The translations under genes were made by a program, and so were the position numbers. Of a stretch of DNA of 64,000 nucleotides, positions 26,145-38,205 are shown one piece after another. Every line of letters starts with the position of its first letter. Position 1 is the first letter of the stretch. The stretch is from positions 748,108 through 812,107 of the forward strand of contig NZ_JAJBZH010000001.1 of NCBI RefSeq assembly GCF_020551945.1. Direction: 5' to 3'. This stretch comes from Cellulosimicrobium marinum (GTDB taxonomy: Bacteria > Actinomycetota > Actinomycetes > Actinomycetales > Cellulomonadaceae). The notes below the pieces were generated by a model. That model was not told the DNA's origin. It ran no database searches and saw nothing but the letters and a program-made list of their open reading frames with translations.

Positions 26145-27727
26145 TGGCGACACGCGAGTTCCGTCTCCCCGACCTCGGCGAAGGGCTCACCGAGTCCGAC
26201 ATCGTCGTGTGGCACGTCGCCGCCGGCGACCGGGTCGAGCTCAACCAGGTCATCGCCGAGGTCGAGACGGCCAAGGCGCTCGTCGACCTGCCGTCCCCGT
26301 ACGCGGGCGTCGTCGCGACGCTCCACGCGGTCGAGGGCCAGACGGTCAGCGTCGGCGACCCGATCGTCACGTTCGAGGTCGACGACCCGGCGGCTGCTGG
26401 GGCGGAGCCCCCACCTGCCGAACCCGGGGTTGCTCGGCAGGATCCGTCGTCGGTGCCGGGCAACCCGGGGTTCGGCGACGTCGTCGAGACGGACGTGCGC
26501 GACGTCGTCGAACCGAACCTCGTCGGGTACGGCGCGCAGCCGGACAGCACCGGCCGCCCGGCGCGGCGACGCCGCGCGCCCGCGCCGGTCCGTGCCGAGC
26601 CCTCGCGGGGCGACACCCCAGGTGCCGAACCCCGGGTTGAACGTCACGCAGGGTCCGTTCTGCCGAACAACCCGGGCTTCGGCGGCGAGGGCGCGCCCCC
26701 CGTGCCCGACGCCGCGCGCGAGCGTCCGCGGTCCACCCCGCCCGTGCGGGCTCTCGCCAAGAAGCTCGGCGTGCACGTCGAGCGTGTCGAGGGCACCGGG
26801 CCGGACGGGCTCATCACCCGCGCGGACGTGCTCGCCGCGGTGAGCTGCCACCGCGACGTCGGCCCGACCCGGCCCTCCGCACCGCCCGCAGCGCGGCCTG
26901 ACCGACCCGTTCCCGTCGACGAGCGACGCCCCGACGGCGTCGAGCGCGTCCCCGTGCGCGGCGTGCGCAAGCACACCGCGGCGGCGATGGTGAGCAGCGC
27001 GTCCACGGCACCGCACGCGACGGTGTTCCTCACCGCCGACGTCACGCGCAGCGTCGAGCTGCTCGACCGCCTGCGCACGCACCGCCTCGCGCGCGGCACC
27101 CGGGTCACGGTCCTCGCGCTCGTCGCCCGGGCGCTGTGCGTCACGCTGCCGCGCCACCCCGACCTCAACGCCGCGTGGCACGACCTGCCCGACGGCTCGG
27201 CCGAGATCTGGCGGCACGAGCGCGTGGACCTCGGGATCGCGGTGGCGTCGGAGCGCGGGCTCGTCGTGCCGCACGTGCCCGACGCGTCGAGCCTCGACCT
27301 CGTGGCGCTCGCGGACGCGCTCGCGGACCTCACGGCGACGGCCCGCGACGGCCGGACCGCGCTCGAGCGGCTGTCGGGCGGCACGATCACGATCACGAAC
27401 GTCGGGGTGTTCGGCGTGGACTCGGGCACGCCGATCCTCGTGCCGGGGGAGGCGGCGATCCTCGGGCTGGGTGCGGTGCGCCGTCGGCCCTGGGAGCTGG
27501 ACGGCGAGGTCGCGCTGCGCGACGTCGTGACGCTGAGCCTGTCGTTCGACCACCGGGTCGTCGACGGGGAGCAGGCCGCGCGCTTCCTCGCGGACCTCGG
27601 CGCCCTGCTGGAGGACCCGGCGCTCGCGCTCCTCGCGCAGCCCGCGCGCCGAGCCCCGGGTTCGTCGGCAGACGGGCCGGATCCTGCCGAGCGACCCGGG
27701 GTTCGGCAGGACGGGGTGACCGCGTGA
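26144..27727 (+). CDS. bkdC: Branched-chain 2-oxoacid dehydrogenase E2 with three translated palindromic repeats
   Basis: A 527-residue acyltransferase. Lipoyl domain residues 1-80, lipoylated Lys44 in VETAKALV. E3-binding domain about 200-235 ([20 protein letters not shown]). Catalytic domain to the C-terminus with DHRVVDG. Two copies of the 60-nt family B palindrome lie in the linker between lipoyl and E3-binding domains (26417-26476 and 26624-26683), encoding AEPGVARQ...NPGFG and AEPRVERH...NPGFG. A third (27648-27707) encodes part of the C-terminal tail in a different frame. GTG 26141 directly precedes ATG 26144, and either may initiate. Confidence 0.9.
   Translation: MATREFRLPDLGEGLTESDIVVWHVAAGDRVELNQVIAEVETAKALVDLPSPYAGVVATLHAVEGQTVSVGDPIVTFEVDDPAAAGAEPPPAEPGVARQDPSSVPGNPGFGDVVETDVRDVVEPNLVGYGAQPDSTGRPARRRRAPAPVRAEPSRGDTPGAEPRVERHAGSVLPNNPGFGGEGAPPVPDAARERPRSTPPVRALAKKLGVHVERVEGTGPDGLITRADVLAAVSCHRDVGPTRPSAPPAARPDRPVPVDERRPDGVERVPVRGVRKHTAAAMVSSASTAPHATVFLTADVTRSVELLDRLRTHRLARGTRVTVLALVARALCVTLPRHPDLNAAWHDLPDGSAEIWRHERVDLGIAVASERGLVVPHVPDASSLDLVALADALADLTATARDGRTALERLSGGTITITNVGVFGVDSGTPILVPGEAAILGLGAVRRRPWELDGEVALRDVVTLSLSFDHRVVDGEQAARFLADLGALLEDPALALLAQPARRAPGSSADGPDPAERPGVRQDGVTA
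26417..26476 (+). repeat. Family B palindromic repeat, copy B1 (60 nt, in-frame)
   Basis: Arms of 23 bases (GCCGAACCCGGGGTTGCTCG... and ...GGCAACCCGGGGTTCGGC) around a 14-base centre. It is translated in the frame that gives AEPGVARQ...PGNPGFG, in the E2 linker. Confidence 0.9.
26624..26683 (+). repeat. Family B palindromic repeat, copy B2 (60 nt, in-frame)
   Basis: The same 23-14-23 layout and frame as B1, encoding AEPRVERH...PNNPGFG. It is the second copy in the E2 linker, 147 bases after B1. The two differ mainly in the central segment. Confidence 0.9.
27648..27707 (+). repeat. Family B palindromic repeat, copy B3 (60 nt, other frame)
   Basis: The third copy in E2, at the C-terminus, has the same length and arms (GCCGAGCCCCGGGTTCGTCGG... 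and ...ACCCGGGGTTCGGC). It is read in a different frame, giving APGSSADG...AERPGVRQ. That argues the DNA element, not the peptide, is what is conserved. Confidence 0.85.
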
Positions 27728-29339
27728 CCGTCCTGACGACCGCCGTCGACCCGGGCTCGGGGACCGCCCGGGCGAACGACGCCGCGCAGCGCGCCCTCGC
27801 CGACGACCTGCGCGAGCGCACCGCGACCACCGCGAGGGGCGGTCCGGCGTCGGCGCGCGACCGGCACGTCGCGCGCGGCAAGCTCCTGCCGCGCGACCGC
27901 GTCGACCGCCTGCTCGACGAGGGCAGCCCGTTCCTCGAGATCGCACCCCTCGCCGGTCACGGCGTGGACGACGGCGCGTGGCCCGCCGCGGGCGTCGTCG
28001 CCGGGATCGGCGTGGTCAGCGGCCGGCAGGTCATGGTCGTGTGCAACGACGCGACCGTGAAGGGCGGTACGTACCACCCGCTCACGGTGAAGAAGCACCT
28101 GCGCGCGCAGGAGGTCGCGCTCGAGAACCGGCTGCCGTGCGTCTACCTCGTCGACTCGGGCGGCGCGTTCCTGCCGCGTCAGGCCGAGGTGTTCCCCGAC
28201 CGCGACCACTTCGGGCGGATCTTCTACCACCAGGCCCGGCTGTCGGCGGCGGGGATCCCGCAGATCTCCGCGGTGCTCGGGTCGTGCACCGCGGGTGGCG
28301 CGTACGTGCCCGCGATGAGCGACGAGACCGTGATCGTGCGCGACCAGGGCACGATCTTCCTCGGCGGCCCGCCGCTCGTGAAGGCGGCGATCGGCGAGGT
28401 CGTCACGGCCGAGGAGCTCGGCGGCGGCGAGCTGCACGCCCGCCGCAGCGGCGTCGTCGACCACCTCGCCGAGGACGACGACGACGCGCTCGACACCGTG
28501 CGCCGCATCGTCGCGACGCTCCCGCCCGACCCCGCGCCCGCGTGGGACGTCGCGCCGGGCGAGCCGCCCGCCGTCGGGCAGGAGACGCTGTACGGCGCCG
28601 TCCCGACCGACGTCCAAGCCCCCTACGACCCGCGGGAGATCGTCGCGCGCCTCGTCGACGGCAGCCGCTTCGACGAGTTCAAGCGCGAGTACGGCGACAC
28701 GCTCGTCACCGGGTTCGCGCGCCTCCACGGCCACCCCGTGGGGATCCTCGCCAACCAGGGCGTGCTGTTCGGCGCGTCCGCGCTCAAGGGCGCGCACTTC
28801 GTCGAGCTGTGCGACCAGCGCGGCATCCCGCTCCTCTTCCTCCAGAACATCTCGGGCTTCATGGTCGGCACCGACGCCGAGGCCGGGGGCATCGCGAAGG
28901 ACGGCGCGAAGATGGTCACCGCCGTCGCGACCACCCGCGTCCCGAAGCTCACCGTGATCGTCGGCGGGTCGTTCGGGGCGGGCAACTACTCGATGTGCGG
29001 GCGCGCGTACTCCCCGCGGTTCCTCTGGTCGTGGCCCGCCAGCCGCATCTCCGTCATGGGCGGCCCCCAGGCCGCGTCCGTCCTCTCGACCGTCAAGCGT
29101 GACCAGCTCGCTGCCCGCGGCGAGACGTGGGACTCGGCCGAGGAAGCCGCGTTCGCCGACGGGATCCGCGCCGACTACGACGCCCACGGAAGCCCCTACT
29201 ACGCCACCGCCCGCCTCTGGGACGACGGCGTCATCGACCCCGCCGACACGCGCCGCGTCCTCGGCCTCGCCCTCGGCGTGTGCGCCCGCACACCCCTCGC
29301 CCCGCTCGACACCGGCCCCCGGTTCGGGCTCTTCCGGAT

Positions 29340-29343
<4 letters not shown>
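27724..29343 (+). CDS. Acyl-CoA carboxylase beta subunit (methylcrotonyl-CoA type)
   Basis: A 539-residue carboxyltransferase: N-half with [20 protein letters not shown] and [17 protein letters not shown] (about residues 180-196), and C-half with [20 protein letters not shown] and [16 protein letters not shown]. SxxMxG patterns match the methylcrotonyl/geranyl-CoA beta subunit rather than propionyl-CoA. It carboxylates 3-methylcrotonyl-CoA in leucine breakdown. The GTG start overlaps the E2 stop and the alpha gene overlaps its own stop, so the operon is tightly coupled. Confidence 0.85.
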
Positions 29344-31720
<2,377 letters not shown>

Positions 31721-31724
<4 letters not shown>

Positions 31725-32896
31725 TCGAGGTCGACGCCCTGCTCACCGACGAGCAGGCCAAGCTGTACCAGGTCGTGCGGGACTTCGCCGACGACGTCGT
31801 CGCGCCCGCCGCCTACCGGTACGACACCGAGCGGCGCCTGCCCGTCGAGATCATCGCGCAGATGGGCGAGCTCGGGCTGTTCGGGCTCCCGTTCCCCCGT
31901 GACGTCGGGGGGCAGGGCAAGGACTACGTGTCGCTGTGCCTCTCCGTCGAGGCGCTCGCCCGGGTCGACCAGTCGATCGCGGTGACCCTCGAGGCCGGGG
32001 TGGGGCTCGGCGTCGTGCCGATCTACCGGCACGGGACGCGCGAGCAGCAGGAGCGCTGGTTGCCCGACCTGCTCGCCGGGCGCGCGCTCGCGGCGTTCGG
32101 GCTCACGGAGGCGCAGGCCGGGTCCGACGCGGGCGGCACCCGGACGACCGCGCGGCTCGACGGCGACGAGTGGGTGATCGACGGGTCGAAGCAGTTCATC
32201 ACCAACTCCGGCACGCCCCTCACGAGCCTCGTGACGATCACGGCGGTCACGGGGGAGTCCGAGGGCCGGGACGGCGAGGTGCGCAAGGAGCTGTCCAGCA
32301 TCATCGTGCCCGCGGGGACGCCGGGGCTCGACGTCGGGCCGGCGTACGACAAGGTCGGGTGGCACACGTCCGACACGCACCCGCTCACGCTCACCGACGT
32401 GCGCGTGCCCGAGGGCAACCTGCTCGGCGAGCGCGGGCGCGGGTACGCCAACTTCCTGCGCGCGCTCGACGAGGGCCGCATCGCGTTCGCCGCGCTCGCG
32501 ACCGGCGCCGCGCAGGGCTGTCTCGAGGAGGCGCTGCGGTACGCCCGCGAGCGCGTCGTGTTCGGGCGCGCGATCGGCGAGAACCAGCACGTCGCGTTCA
32601 CGCTCGCGCGCATGCAGGCCCGCGTGCACACCGCCCGCCTCGCGTGGCTCGACGCCGCGCACAAGCTCGTCGCGGGCAAGCCGTTCAAGGCAGAGGCGTC
32701 CGTCGCGAAGCTCGTCGGCGCCGAGGCGGCGATGGCGAACGCGCGTGACGCGTCGCAGGTCTTCGGCGGGTACGGCTTCCTCAACGAGAACGCCGTCGCA
32801 CGGCACTACCGTGACGCGAAGGTGCTCGAGGTCGGCGAGGGCACCACCGAGGTGCAGCTCATGATCATCGCGAGGAACCTGGGCCTGGAGGCCTGA
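31721..32896 (+). CDS. Acyl-CoA dehydrogenase (isovaleryl/branched-chain type)
   Basis: A 391-residue FAD enzyme: N-terminal helical domain with [16 protein letters not shown], middle domain [19 protein letters not shown] (about 126-144) and [14 protein letters not shown], and C-terminal domain with [19 protein letters not shown] and [13 protein letters not shown]. It oxidises short branched acyl-CoAs; its place after the carboxylase genes fits leucine catabolism. ATG 31721 overlaps the carboxylase stop. A family A repeat follows its stop. Confidence 0.9.
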
Positions 32897-32906
32897 CGGG
32901 CCCCTC

Positions 32907-32987
32907 GCCGAACACGAGGTTGCTGACGTTATCCGGGGCAGAACGACATCAACCTCGTGCTCGGCAGCGAGCAAGGTCGTGTTCGGC
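32907..32987 (+). repeat. Family A palindromic repeat, copy A1 (81 nt)
   Basis: Left arm GCCGAACACGAGGTTGCTGA... (24), centre 11, right arm ...CATCAACCTCGTGCTCGGC (24), then a third partial copy ending GTCGTGTTCGGC (22). It starts ten bases after the acyl-CoA dehydrogenase stop and runs in the sense direction. It may act as a terminator or mRNA 3' end. Confidence 0.9.
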
Positions 32988-33016
32988 GGGTCCATCGACG
33001 AGGAGGAACGGACGAC

Positions 33017-33628
33017 ATGCGCGAGGTGGTCCAGCGGGGCCTGTACTACGACGAGCTGGAGACCGGCGTGGTCTACCGGCACCGGCCCGGGCGGACGCTC
33101 ACCGAGGCCGACGACGTGGTGTTCTCCACCCTGACCATGAACCACCAGGCGCTCCACCTCGACGCCGCGTGGGCCGCGACGCAGCCGTTCGGGCAGCGGC
33201 TCGTCAACTCGATGATGACGCTGTCCACGCTCGTCGGGCTGTCCGTCGGGCAGGTCACGCAGGGCACGATCGTCGCGAACCTCGGGTTCCGCGAGGTCGA
33301 GTTCCCCAAGCCGCTGTTCCACGGCGACACGCTCTACGCCGAGACGGAGGTCGTGGAGAAGCGGCCCTCCGCGTCGCGCCCCGGGCAGGGCGTCGTCACG
33401 CTCGAGCACCGCGGCCTCAACCAGGACGGCGTCCTCGTCGCGCGCGCCGTCCGCTCCGCCCTGTTCTGGACGCGCGCCGCCCACGAGGCGGCCGTGCCCG
33501 ACGCCGCGGGGTCACCCCGGTCTGCCGAACCCCGGGTTGCCCGGCAGAACGAGCCCGATCTGCCGGACAACCCGGGGTTCGGCGGCGAGCCGACGCTGCG
33601 CACGGGCGACGAGGACGGCGCGTGGTGA
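33017..33628 (+). CDS. MaoC-family dehydratase
   Basis: A 203-residue hot-dog enzyme. Residues about 1-150 hold the fold with [12 protein letters not shown] (catalytic Asp/His type hydratase-2 motif) and [21 protein letters not shown]. The C-terminal 50 residues are a linker-like tail containing an in-frame family B repeat (33524-33583) that reads AEPRVARQ...DNPGFGG. The start ATG follows GAGGAGGAACGGAC. Next gene overlap is GTGA. It is likely an enoyl-CoA hydratase in the same branched-chain pathway. Confidence 0.85.
   Translation: MREVVQRGLYYDELETGVVYRHRPGRTLTEADDVVFSTLTMNHQALHLDAAWAATQPFGQRLVNSMMTLSTLVGLSVGQVTQGTIVANLGFREVEFPKPLFHGDTLYAETEVVEKRPSASRPGQGVVTLEHRGLNQDGVLVARAVRSALFWTRAAHEAAVPDAAGSPRSAEPRVARQNEPDLPDNPGFGGEPTLRTGDEDGAW
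33524..33583 (+). repeat. Family B palindromic repeat, copy B4 (60 nt, in-frame)
   Basis: GCCGAACCCCGGGTTGCCCG... and ...GACAACCCGGGGTTCGGC around a 14-base centre, in the same frame as B1, B2 and B5. It encodes the disordered C-terminal part of the MaoC protein. Confidence 0.9.
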
Positions 33629-34518
33629 GCGGCGGCGTCGGGCACGGCGGCGTCGAGCACGGCCCGTTCCCGCTCGGTCCCGCCCTGCTGTTCTGCCCCG
33701 CCGACCGCCCGGACCGGTACGCCAAGGCCGCCGAGCGTGCCGACGCGGTCATCCTCGACCTCGAGGACGCCGTCGCCCCCGCCGCCAAGGACGCCGCCCG
33801 CCGAGCCGTCGTCGAGGCGTCGGCGACGCTCGACCCCGCGCGGACGGTCGTGCGGGTCAACGCCGTCGGCACGGCCGCGCACGCGCTCGACGTCGCCGCG
33901 CTCGCCGACACCCGGCTGCGGACCGTCATGGTCGCCAAGGCCGGACCCGAGCTGCTCGACTCCCTCCCCGCGCTCGCGGCGACCCTGCCCGGCGTGCGTG
34001 TCGTCGCGCTGTGCGAGACGGCGGCGGGCGTCCTCGCGGCCCCGGAGCTGGCTCGGCGGGCGGAGGTCGTCGCGCTCATGTGGGGCGCCGAGGACCTCGT
34101 CGCGTCGCTCGGCGGGACGTCGAGCCGCCGCGCCGACGGGACGTACCGCGACGTCGCCCGGCACGCCCGCGCGTCGGTCCTGCTCGCGGCGGGCGCTGCC
34201 GGGAAGGCGGCCGTCGACGCCGTCCACGTCGACATCGCCGACCTCGACGGACTGCGGGCCGAGGCCGAGGACGCCGCCGCGAGCGGGTTCACCGCCTCGG
34301 CGTGCATCCACCCCAGCCACGTGCCCGTCCTCCGCGAGGCTTACGCCCCCACCGCCGAGCAGGTCCGTGACGCCCGCGCCCTGCTCGACGCCGCGGTGTC
34401 GAACCCGGGCGGGCCGGACGCCGTCTTCACGCTGGACGGCCGCATGGTCGACGCGCCTGTGCTCCGGCACGCCGAGTCCGTGCTGCGCCGGGCCGGCCGG
34501 GGGCCCGCAGGGCCCTGA
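33625..34518 (+). CDS. CitE-like CoA ester lyase
   Basis: A 297-residue HpcH/HpaI-fold protein: [16 protein letters not shown] (about 18-33), [11 protein letters not shown] with the metal-binding acid, [22 protein letters not shown] and [13 protein letters not shown]. CitE-like proteins without other citrate-lyase subunits act as 3-hydroxyacyl-CoA lyases; the mycobacterial homologue in the same gene order is linked to leucine catabolism. GTG 33625 overlaps the MaoC stop. It ends eight bases before the end of the convergent pntB. Confidence 0.85.
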   Translation: MSGGVGHGGVEHGPFPLGPALLFCPADRPDRYAKAAERADAVILDLEDAVAPAAKDAARRAVVEASATLDPARTVVRVNAVGTAAHALDVAALADTRLRTVMVAKAGPELLDSLPALAATLPGVRVVALCETAAGVLAAPELARRAEVVALMWGAEDLVASLGGTSSRRADGTYRDVARHARASVLLAAGAAGKAAVDAVHVDIADLDGLRAEAEDAAASGFTASACIHPSHVPVLREAYAPTAEQVRDARALLDAAVSNPGGPDAVFTLDGRMVDAPVLRHAESVLRRAGRGPAGP

Positions 34519-34559
34519 CCTCGGTACTACCTCGCGGGACCTCGGTACTCCCTCGCGGG
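34518..34559. repeat. 21-nt tandem duplication containing the pntB stop codon
   Basis: Two tandem copies of ACCTCGGTACTNCCTCGCGG differ at one base. On the minus strand the first reads AGGGAGTACCG and the second AGGTAGTACCG, so the copy difference GAG/TAG creates the pntB stop. Confidence 0.8.
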
Positions 34560-35963
34560 GTCCGGGGCGTTCACGCGCAGGTGCGCGACGATGTCCTCGA
34601 CGCGCTCCTTCGCGTCGCCGAACAGCATGGACGTGTTCTCGCGGAAGAACAGCGGGTTCTGCACGCCCGCGTACCCCGTGGCCATGGAGCGCTTGAACAC
34701 GACGACGTCGCGCGCCTCCCACACGTGCAGCACGGGCATGCCGGCGATGGGGGAGCCGGGGTCGTCGAGCGCGGCGGGGTTGACGGTGTCGTTGGCGCCG
34801 ATGACGAGCACGACGTCGGTGTCGGTGAACCGGTCGTTGACCTCGTCCATCTCGAACACGATGTCGTAGGGGACGCGCGCCTCCGCGAGCAGGACGTTCA
34901 TGTGCCCGGGGAGGCGGCCGGCGACGGGGTGGACGCCGAACCGGACGTCGGCGCCCCGTTCGCGCAGCAGCGCGACGAGCTCGGCGACGGGGTACTGCGC
35001 CTTGGCGACGGCCATGCCGTACCCGGGGGTGAGGACGACGCTGCGCGCGTCGCCGAGGAGGCGTGCGACGTCGTCGGCCCGCGTCTCGCGGTGCTCGCCC
35101 TGCTCGCCCGTGCCCGACGGCGCGGCGGCGCCCTCGTCCGCGCCGAACCCGCCGAGGATCACGGACACGAACGACCGGTTCATGGCCCGGCACATGAGGT
35201 ACGACAGGATCGCGCCGGAGGAGCCGACGAGCGCCCCGGTGACGATGAGCAGGTCGTTGCTCAGCATGAAGCCCGCCGCGGCGGCGGCCCAGCCTGAGTA
35301 CGAGTTGAGCATGGACACGACGACGGGCATGTCGCCGCCGCCGATGGACGCGACGAGGTGCCAGCCGAGGGCGAGCGCGACGACCGTCATGAGCAGCAGG
35401 GGCCACACGGACGGGGCGGCGACGAACCAGCCGAGCAGCACGACGCTCGCGACGAGCGCGGCGAGGTTGAGCAGGTTGCGGCCGGGGAGCCGGAGCGGGG
35501 CCGACCGGGTGCGGCCGGACAGCTTGAGGTAGGCGACGACGGAGCCGGTGAACGTCACCGCGCCGACGAGCACGCCGAGGTAGACCTCGACGAGGTGGGC
35601 GACGTCGTGCCCTTCGGTGAGGTACGAGTTGTACCCGACGAGGACGGCCGCGAGACCGACGAAGCTGTGCAGCATCGCGATGAGCTCGGGCATCTGCGTC
35701 ATCTCGACGCGGCGTGCGCGCCACGTCCCGACGACCGCCCCGACGAGCAGCACGCACGCGATGAGCAGGCCCGTGACGAGGACGGGGCGTCGGCTCGTGT
35801 CGAGCGCGAGGACGATGGTCGCGCCGAGCGCGAGGACCATGCCGACGGCGCCCGCGACGTTTCCGCGCCGCGCCGTCTCCTGGCGCGAGAGGCCGGCGAG
35901 GCTGAGCACGAACAGCAGGGCCGCGAGCAGGTAGACGGCCTGGGCGACGGACGTGGCGGTCAT
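34527..35963 (-). CDS. pntB: NAD(P) transhydrogenase subunit beta
   Basis: A 478-residue protein. About nine N-terminal helices (residues 1-265) are followed by the NADP-binding domain III with [32 protein letters not shown] and [11 protein letters not shown]. It couples hydride transfer between NADH and NADP to proton movement. It overlaps the pntA stop (ATGA) and is normal in length. The last residues lie in a short tandem duplication, noted separately. Confidence 0.95.
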   Translation of the reverse strand: MTATSVAQAVYLLAALLFVLSLAGLSRQETARRGNVAGAVGMVLALGATIVLALDTSRRPVLVTGLLIACVLLVGAVVGTWRARRVEMTQMPELIAMLHSFVGLAAVLVGYNSYLTEGHDVAHLVEVYLGVLVGAVTFTGSVVAYLKLSGRTRSAPLRLPGRNLLNLAALVASVVLLGWFVAAPSVWPLLLMTVVALALGWHLVASIGGGDMPVVVSMLNSYSGWAAAAAGFMLSNDLLIVTGALVGSSGAILSYLMCRAMNRSFVSVILGGFGADEGAAAPSGTGEQGEHRETRADDVARLLGDARSVVLTPGYGMAVAKAQYPVAELVALLRERGADVRFGVHPVAGRLPGHMNVLLAEARVPYDIVFEMDEVNDRFTDTDVVLVIGANDTVNPAALDDPGSPIAGMPVLHVWEARDVVVFKRSMATGYAGVQNPLFFRENTSMLFGDAKERVEDIVAHLRVNAPDPAREYRGPAR

Positions 35964-37606
35964 CGGGCGGCCCCCGTCGTCGTCGGCACGGTGTCGCGGC
36001 GGAACATGCGGATCATGCGGTTCGCCACGAGGAACCCGCCGAAGATGTTGATGCTCGCGACGGCCGCGGCGACGCACGCGAGCGTGGTGACGAGCCAGTC
36101 GTCGGAGCCGATCTGCAGGAGCGCGCCGACGAGGATGATGCCGGAGACCGCGTTGGTCTGCGCCATGAGGGGCGTGTGCAGGGAGTGCGTGACGTGCGAG
36201 ATGACGTAGTACCCGACGACCACGGCGAGCGCGAACACCGTCATGTGACCGACGAGCGACGGCGGCGCGAACGACAGCGCGAGCGTGACGAGCACCGCGG
36301 CGAGCGCGGCACCGACGAGCCGTTGTTGACCGCGCCGGGCCCGGCGCTCGGCCGCGGTCTCCGCGCCCTCGGCCGTCCCTCCCGGACCCGTGCCCGACGG
36401 CGCGTCCCTGCCCCGCGACGTCGTCCCGCCCGACGGCGCGGGCTCGCCCGGTGGTGCGGCCGGTGATGTGCCCGGTGCCGCGCTCACGGCGACGGGCGGG
36501 GGCGGCCACAGCACCTCGCCCGCCCGGGCGACGGTCATGCCGCGCTGCACGGGGTCGTCGAGGTCGAGCGCCACGACGCCGTCCTTCGCGGGGGTGAGGA
36601 GCTCCAGCAGGTGCACGACGTTCGTGCCGAGGAGCTGCGACGTGTGCTGCGGCAGGCGGCCCGCGAGGTCGGTCCAGCCGAGGACGACCACCCCGCCGTC
36701 GGTGACGACCCGTTCGCCCGGCACGGTGAGCGCGCAGTTGCCCCCGCCGGACGCCGCGAGGTCGACGACCACGCTCCCGGGTCGCATCCCGGCGACGGCC
36801 TCCGCGGTCAGGGTGCGCGGCGCGCGACCCCGGACGAGCGCCGTCGTGACGACGACGTCGGCGTCGGCGGCCTCGCGGGCGTACGTCGCGAGCGCGGCGA
36901 CCTCCTGCTCGGGCGTGAGCGGGCGCGCGTAGCCGTCGGCGTTCATGTGCTGCTGCGCCTCGGGCGCGAGGACCGCGGTCCCGCCCATGGACTCGATCTG
37001 CTCCGCCGCCTCGGTGCGGACGTCGAACGCGCGCACCTGCGCACCGAGGCTCGCGGCCGTCCCCACGGCGGCGAGGCCCGCGACGCCGCCGCCGATGACG
37101 AAGACCTTCGCGGGCGGCGTCTTGCCCGCGGCGGTCACCTGGCCCGCGAACATCCCGCCGTACTCGGCCGCGGCCTCCACGACCGCCCGGTACCCCGCGA
37201 CGTTCGACAGCGTGCTCAGCACGTCGAGCGACTGGGCGCGCGAGATGCGCGGCACGGCGTCGAGCGCGAGCGCGGTCACCCCGGCCGCGGCGAGCCGCTC
37301 GACCAGGTCCGGCCGGCTGCCCGGGTAGAGCATCGCGACGAGCGTCGCGCCCGGGCGCAGCGCGGCGACCTGCGCGTCGGTCGGCGCGTTCACGGCGACG
37401 ACGACGTCGCTCGCCCACACCGCCGCGGCGTCGCCCACGGCGGCACCTGCCTCGGCGTAGGCGGCGTCGGCGAACGTCGCGCGCTCCCCGGCACCGTGCT
37501 CCACCACCACGTCGAACCCGAGCGCCCGCAGGCGCTCCACCGTCCGCGGCGTCGCGGCGACGAGCCGCTCCGCGTCCGCGGCCTCGCGGGGGACACCGAT
37601 CCTCAC
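35960..37606 (-). CDS. pntA: NAD(P) transhydrogenase subunit alpha (fused PntAA-PntAB)
   Basis: A 548-residue protein. NAD-binding domain I about 1-365, with [17 protein letters not shown] loop and [21 protein letters not shown] Pro/Gly/Ser linker (about 380-430) follows, then three or four helices (about 440-530) with [22 protein letters not shown] segments. Alpha1 and alpha2, separate in some bacteria, are fused here. I chose GTG 37606 (MRIGVPREA) because GAGGAGCCCGCAC sits just upstream and it matches the usual N-terminus; ATG 37633 and GTG 37636 are in frame too. Confidence 0.9.
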   Translation of the reverse strand: MRIGVPREAADAERLVAATPRTVERLRALGFDVVVEHGAGERATFADAAYAEAGAAVGDAAAVWASDVVVAVNAPTDAQVAALRPGATLVAMLYPGSRPDLVERLAAAGVTALALDAVPRISRAQSLDVLSTLSNVAGYRAVVEAAAEYGGMFAGQVTAAGKTPPAKVFVIGGGVAGLAAVGTAASLGAQVRAFDVRTEAAEQIESMGGTAVLAPEAQQHMNADGYARPLTPEQEVAALATYAREAADADVVVTTALVRGRAPRTLTAEAVAGMRPGSVVVDLAASGGGNCALTVPGERVVTDGGVVVLGWTDLAGRLPQHTSQLLGTNVVHLLELLTPAKDGVVALDLDDPVQRGMTVARAGEVLWPPPPVAVSAAPGTSPAAPPGEPAPSGGTTSRGRDAPSGTGPGGTAEGAETAAERRARRGQQRLVGAALAAVLVTLALSFAPPSLVGHMTVFALAVVVGYYVISHVTHSLHTPLMAQTNAVSGIILVGALLQIGSDDWLVTTLACVAAAVASINIFGGFLVANRMIRMFRRDTVPTTTGAAR

Positions 37607-37830
37607 GTGCGGGCTCCTCACGTCGTCGAGCATCACCGCCCCCGCCGGGCGGGCCGACGGGTGCGCCGCGAGCCTACCGAGCCCATCCCCGCGCGCACCC
37701 GGGCCCTTCGTCCTGTCCGCGCCCCGGACCGGGCGCAGGGGAGTTCTCCCCGTGGGACACGGTGGCGCCGGGAGCCGCAGGTCCGCGAGGATCGGGTCCG
37801 GCCATCACGCGCATCGACCGAGGGGAAACC

Positions 37831-38169
37831 ATGCACCGCTCCACGACCGCCCGCCACGCCCGCCGCACGACGCTCGTGCTCGGCGCCGCGCTCACCGCCG
37901 CCGCCCTCGGCGCGTGCTCCGTCAGCGCCAACCTCACCGTCCCCGCCTCGAAGATCGCCGAGGACGCCGAGCGGGCGCTCGCGGAGATCGGCGAGGCGGA
38001 CGTCGACTGCGGCGACGAGGCCGTGGACCTCGTGAACGACGAGGTCGTCGAGTGCGAGCTCACCGACCCGGCGACGGGCACGGTGTTCGACACGACCGTC
38101 ACCCTGTCCGAGGTGGACGGCACGGACTACCACGTGGACGTCAAGGTCGCGGAGACCCCGAAGTCGTGA
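37831..38169 (+). CDS. DUF4333-type lipoprotein
   Basis: A 112-residue lipoprotein: basic N-terminus, lipobox LGAC (Cys about 29), then a mature domain of about 80 residues with two cysteines (VDCGDEAVDL and VECELTDPATGTVFDTTVT) typical of DUF4333 in actinobacteria. No function is known. It has a good ribosome site (GAGGGGAAACC) and stands alone between divergent pntA and a convergent membrane protein gene. Confidence 0.8.
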   Translation: MHRSTTARHARRTTLVLGAALTAAALGACSVSANLTVPASKIAEDAERALAEIGEADVDCGDEAVDLVNDEVVECELTDPATGTVFDTTVTLSEVDGTDYHVDVKVAETPKS

Positions 38170-38175
38170 TCCGCG

Positions 38176-38203
38176 GGGTCGGGCCCTCACGGGGGCTCGA
38201 CCC
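38176..38203. terminator. Hairpin between convergent genes
   Basis: GGGTCGGGCCC (38176-38186) pairs with GGGCTCGACCC (38193-38203), ten of eleven pairs, loop of six. It lies between the DUF4333 stop and the end of the convergent flippase-like gene. Confidence 0.6.
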
Positions 38204-38205
38204 GG

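Noticed and set aside
37637..37830. Small gene between pntA and the DUF4333 lipoprotein
   Set aside because: No frame of normal codon use with a ribosome site was found; it is a divergent promoter region.
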